From Lagopus muta (Eukaryota > Chordata > Aves > Galliformes > Phasianidae): a DNA stretch of 64,000 nt. Location: NCBI RefSeq assembly GCF_023343835.1, contig NC_064437.1, positions 51,286,972 through 51,350,971 on the forward strand. Direction: 5' to 3'. Positions 59,901 through 64,000 of the stretch are shown here, in pieces. The notes beneath the pieces were generated by a model. That model was given only the letters and a program-made list of their open reading frames with translations. It made no database searches and had not been told where the DNA came from. Position 1 is the stretch's first letter, and each line of letters opens with the position of its first letter. The position numbers and the translations under genes are program-made.

Positions 59901-60964
59901 TGGCTGAGCGCAGGCACAGAAGGGTAAAATGCATCAGTGATGATGGTGAAGGCGTTTGCATTAATATGAAAGGTTTTTAAACCGTGAGAGTTTTACCCAT
60001 TCCTCAGTATCTCATTTCTTTCTTCTAATCTACATGCTGCACGTGATGTCCTAGAATCTGTGAGGAAACTGCCTGAGCCTAAACACTGCTTGGTATTCCC
60101 TTAGAAACAGTGAACAGCTCTATGAGTGGAGGCCATCTTGCTGCTTGGCAGTCATGCTGTGCTGTGCCATGACATGTGCTGGTGCAGGCAGCCTTAAATC
60201 TAGGGCAGCAGGAATATATAGAACACTGAAATGAATTACTGAAACTGAGCTACAGTTCAGAATATAGAAAACATAGCAGGAAGTCAGTGAGTAGATTTTT
60301 CTGAAATATATAAACATAAGGAAACGTCACTGGAAGAGTATAAGTGACTGAGGCTGCTCGCAAGCTACTCTGCTTGTATCTCACAGCTCAGTGTGCATTT
60401 TGTGTTATAAATGCAGATGACCACACTGATGTGAATTCAACACATGCGTAAATAAGTGTTTAAAGATTTTGACTATGAGTGGTAGCTATACTTGGGAAAG
60501 ACGTGTCAGATTCCTGAAATGCCTTCTCAGGGTAAATCTTTACTCTTTTCTGACTGTAGTTCAATCAGTTCAATGTCAAGTTTCTTCTCTGCTGCAACCC
60601 ACTGCAGAGACAATAGAGAAAGATGCAACTTCATCTTTTTGACCAGAAGTGTGTCTCTTTTTTTTTTTTGCCATGGGATATATTGGCCATTTCCTTTATT
60701 AGTTCATCAGTTCTGGTTACATTGAACTACCTGTCGATGTTGAAAGGAAGCCAAGCTGTATGAGAGTCCATTTAGAACCACTTAAGGCACAAGCTGTAGA
60801 TCTGGTCTTGACTTTGTCATCCATAATTGTTGGAGTTTCAAAGGGTTAGTTAAAACATGCATTTTTGTTGAGCTGTCCAAAATAGACTTTAGAGTAGGGT
60901 TGCAAATTCTTATTGATTTTTCTTTTTGAGCCCATTTTCTCATTTCCCCTTAGCTGAAAGTGAC

Positions 60965-60967
<3 letters not shown>

Positions 60968-61002
<35 letters not shown>
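60968..61002. repeat. (A)35 homopolymer
   Basis: About 35 uninterrupted A on the plus strand in CPEB3 intron 2. Confidence 0.88.
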
Positions 61003-61005
<3 letters not shown>

Positions 61006-62959
61006 TTAAAATTATTAAGAGTTATTCTAACCCACATGACATTTCTCAAAGTGTCTTGGTTTTACTTTCATCCAGAGATGAACTTGCCATATTAGCTCAT
61101 GCTTCCAAGATTGAATCTATTACTGATTTATCTTTGGGAATTGTAAGATGTAATCTTCCATTGTTATCAAAATGCAGCTTGTTGCAATGCAAGTCAAATG
61201 CAGCACTGCTGTGAGAAATGCCTAGTAAAACAATGATGTTGATTATTGTTTACATTAAGAATTCCAAGTCTGTCTTGGATAAATTTGGATAAGGAAAATT
61301 CTTTGAAAGCATATGCATGTGGTCTGTCATCCGAAGATTGTTTGCAACTGTCATGCAGGTACTCACTGTCCATGTGCTGATGTGCTCTTTCCCCCATCCT
61401 CAACCTTTCCCTCTTCAACAGTAAGGTGCTCTGTTGAGGGGCAGTGCTGGCTATGTTTTGCCCTTACATGCTTTTGCTCGAAGTTGAAAGGCAACAAGAC
61501 AGCTTGCTATATCACAAGGTATGACAAAAGGGAAAATTTATTTTGATTTTAAATGATAGGATATATGTGCGTGTCAATTACATCTTTCAGAGAACTTCAG
61601 GTACTGCTAAGTAATCTTTGCTTCATAATTGAAGTATCCTTTAAGAACATGCTTTCCCATCCTGGAACTTGGTGACAAACAGATTGTACCTCAGCTAATT
61701 TCTGTAATATGCAACAGAAGCATCAGTCTTAGGGATGAACAGACTCCTTCAAAGAGTTTTGATTCATTCCTAGACAAGGTTCTTTATGTGTGCTGGATGG
61801 TGACTGGAGACCTCTGAAAAATTGCAACGGTTGTGTAGTTAAAGATGAGTGTAATACATATGCAGAAGAGTGTAAGATGCCAATTATTGCATTTTCTTAT
61901 TTTATTTTAGCATTGTAACACTGCAAGTATTTTTTGGCAGAGTTGCTGTTTGTGGTTATAATTAATTAACAGGAAATTTGTAGACGTTGTATTGTGAGAC
62001 ATTTTCAACGAATTGTAAGATATCTCAAGGTAGAAAGCTGAGACTCAACTTCAGCTGAAGGTCCAGTTTTGCTTTGTGATCTTTCAAGAATTTGATCCTG
62101 CGTATGCATTTATAATTTTTTGCTTTGCATAACACAGAAACTTTGAGGAAGCCTATTCAATGGATGAACTTAAAGGTAGCAGACAAACTGAGAGTTGATG
62201 TTATGGGACCCATTTTTTCTTCAGTTCTTACTGTTAAGCTGCTCTTCTTTCAAGATGAGAGCACTGTAAGAACAGAAATATGCTACCATGTACAACTAAC
62301 AGGAAAGGAGCTGTTGTCTGTACAAAGCAAAAGTACAATCCAATTTTGGCAGACTGGACTTAATTTTCTCCTGGCTTTTGGTGATTGCTTTTTCACTAAA
62401 TGCAGTGCCTTATAGCTGAAGGTTTTTTTTAATCTATGATTTAGGTCTTTAGTTTAGATCTTTGTCTCATTTAGGCCTGAGCAGATTTTGCAGACTTGCA
62501 GAATTATCCATCAGCTTTTCCAAATTTTTTTTAGTGTGCTTTATCATTCTGTAGCATATATTTTGATTTCTGATCATGGTCCTATTACAAATCAATTTGC
62601 AGCATTTTCATGTGCTGCTGGGGGCCTTTATGGATTGTTTCCATTGCTGGGATTGTTTGGCACCACATGGGCAATCTGATGAAACCATGCAAAAGGCAAA
62701 GCTGGGAGACAGAACTGTATCAATTCACAAAACCAAGAGAAACTGTTCCTGCTAAGAAAAGGAAACATCACCCTTTCTGTGTGTGCAGGAACACAAGGCT
62801 TCTTGGAACAAATTACTGAATATATGAAGCAATATGTGCTAAGTAACAAGTCTAGTGGAAATAAAGCTCCTGAGAAAAAAGGTAGCAGCCCTTAGGAGCT
62901 GGAATGTTAGCTCTGGTTTGTTTATCACCCATTATACAAAACCTGTAGTGAGCATGCAT

Positions 62960-63002
62960 TATACTTAAGTATAACAAATTAAGTATACAACTTAAGTATA
63001 CT
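62960..63002. repeat. TTAAGTATA triplication with palindrome
   Basis: TTAAGTATA occurs at about 62965, 62979 and 62992 (spacing 14 and 13). The first copy lies within TATACTTAAGTATA (62960-62973), a perfect 14-base palindrome. Confidence 0.75.
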
Positions 63003-64000
63003 CATAAAAATTAGTGAAGTCTAAATTCCCTTTACTTGATTTAGTTTGATGTACAGTGGGAAGTGTAAGAGTTTTGATTAACTGATCTTTCTCTGTCCAA
63101 TGTAGGTGCAATTTCACCTTGAAAATATGTGGCAGGCTTGTACTCCTCTTTAAGGCCAGAAGGGTTGGTTCTGCATTCTAACAAATCTGCCCCGTATCAT
63201 AGCCTTGCCTTTTGTTCCATGATCTTTTTCCCCCTTCCTTCTCATGTGTGTCCATTTACAAAGCTCCCTGGGAAGTTTTACAACAGGACCTTCCATAGAT
63301 TTGCAGCTGCATATTTACAATATAACATTTGTGTTAGTACAGGACAGTTGAAATCAATTTGTAGGCTTGGTCCTCTTCTGAACTCTTTCCTTCTGACTTC
63401 CAAGACTGTAATCTTGGAAATGTTTAGATTTGGAATAAACTATCACTGTGGCAAAAACATCAGTCCTGCCTTTGTGCTCTCCTGACGCTGTTGGGTTTTG
63501 CCAGCTAAGCTCTCTGTGCAGTAAGCCAGATCAGGAGACTGATCTGACTGAAAAATACTTCCTCTACCTTATTTAAGATTTAAGCTATATGTTAACTTCA
63601 TGTATTTTTCTCTTCCTAAAAAAAAACATGGTTAAGTAACTTCGGAGCTCCTCACAGTACAGAATATTAAAAACTTAGAAGAAACTATTTGTGGTGACTA
63701 TAATTCTTACTATTTTTACTTTGAGAGGAGTAATGTAGATCCTACTTAACACTCCTTAATGTATCACAGGAATGTGGGTGTTTTTTGTTTTATTCTTTTT
63801 AACATCCCGGGAACAATTTTCAGTCTGGCCTCATATTTTACAAATACAATAAAATTCTTCTAACCTGCCGCATATTGCAAAATATTGGATTGCCTTATAC
63901 CAAAGTGAAGTATTTTGTTAGATATATCACTTTTAGATATGTTTGATATAACACTTTATTTTTTTTACCCACCCCCCAAGACTTTTAGACTTCCTGGGCA

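Larger units (their letters stand above)
44698..64000 (+). other. CPEB3 intron 2, 5' part
   Basis: At least 19.3 kb of AT-rich intron continuing past the window. I recognise no further CPEB3 exon; the expected next residues (DRSRPYDTF in mammals) are not seen. ORFs here are short and unlike known proteins. Simple repeats are listed separately. Strong pyrimidine tracts ending in CAG at 47297-47324 and 48763-48779 could serve as cryptic acceptors. A TAAT-rich stretch at about 53.57-53.78 kb is a candidate conserved element. Confidence 0.75.

Noticed and set aside
44698-64000. The HDV-like self-cleaving ribozyme known from the CPEB3 intron
   Set aside because: It is described as mammal-specific, and I saw no match to its conserved core while reading the part of the intron in this window. 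I could not run a structural search, and most of the intron may lie outside.

Overview
The window looks like a stretch of bird nuclear genome, most likely a galliform such as chicken. It has long AT-rich introns with GT-AG junctions, a few CpG islands, and two 5'-truncated CR1 retroposons ending in the avian ATTCTRTG-type tail. I recognise two genes by protein sequence. They stand head to head, as MARCHF5 and CPEB3 do in human chromosome 10q23. The species call rests on CR1 and on my recollection of the chicken MARCHF5 N-terminus; no search was run.

Layout. 1-15.4 kb: intergenic DNA with one CR1 tail (492-665) and an orphan CpG island (about 5.45-5.99 kb) that belongs to no gene I recognise. 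15.4-35.95 kb, minus strand: the whole MARCHF5 gene (mitochondrial membrane RING-CH E3 ubiquitin ligase). Its six coding exons join to 846 nt, or 281 residues, with every phase consistent, followed by a 3' UTR of about 2.2 kb. 35.6-36.8 kb: one CpG island that acts as a shared divergent promoter. It carries a ZNF143-like and an NRF1-like motif and should start MARCHF5 leftward and CPEB3 rightward. 36.8-43.8 kb: first CPEB3 intron, with two further GC-rich patches (41.2-41.4 and 43.0-43.4 kb) that could be alternative promoters. 43.787-44.697 kb, plus strand: first coding exon of CPEB3, encoding residues 1-300, the low-complexity, glutamine-rich, prion-like N-terminus. 44.7-64 kb: the start of a long CPEB3 intron. 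The RNA-binding exons lie beyond the window.

The two genes share a promoter but no known pathway. MARCHF5 acts at the mitochondrial outer membrane and CPEB3 regulates mRNA translation. I found no rRNA, tRNA, CRISPR, phage or retroviral element, and nothing I would call a new system. The most interesting leads are the unexplained CpG island near 5.7 kb, the intronic GC patches in CPEB3, and structured or protein-binding elements in the MARCHF5 3' UTR.
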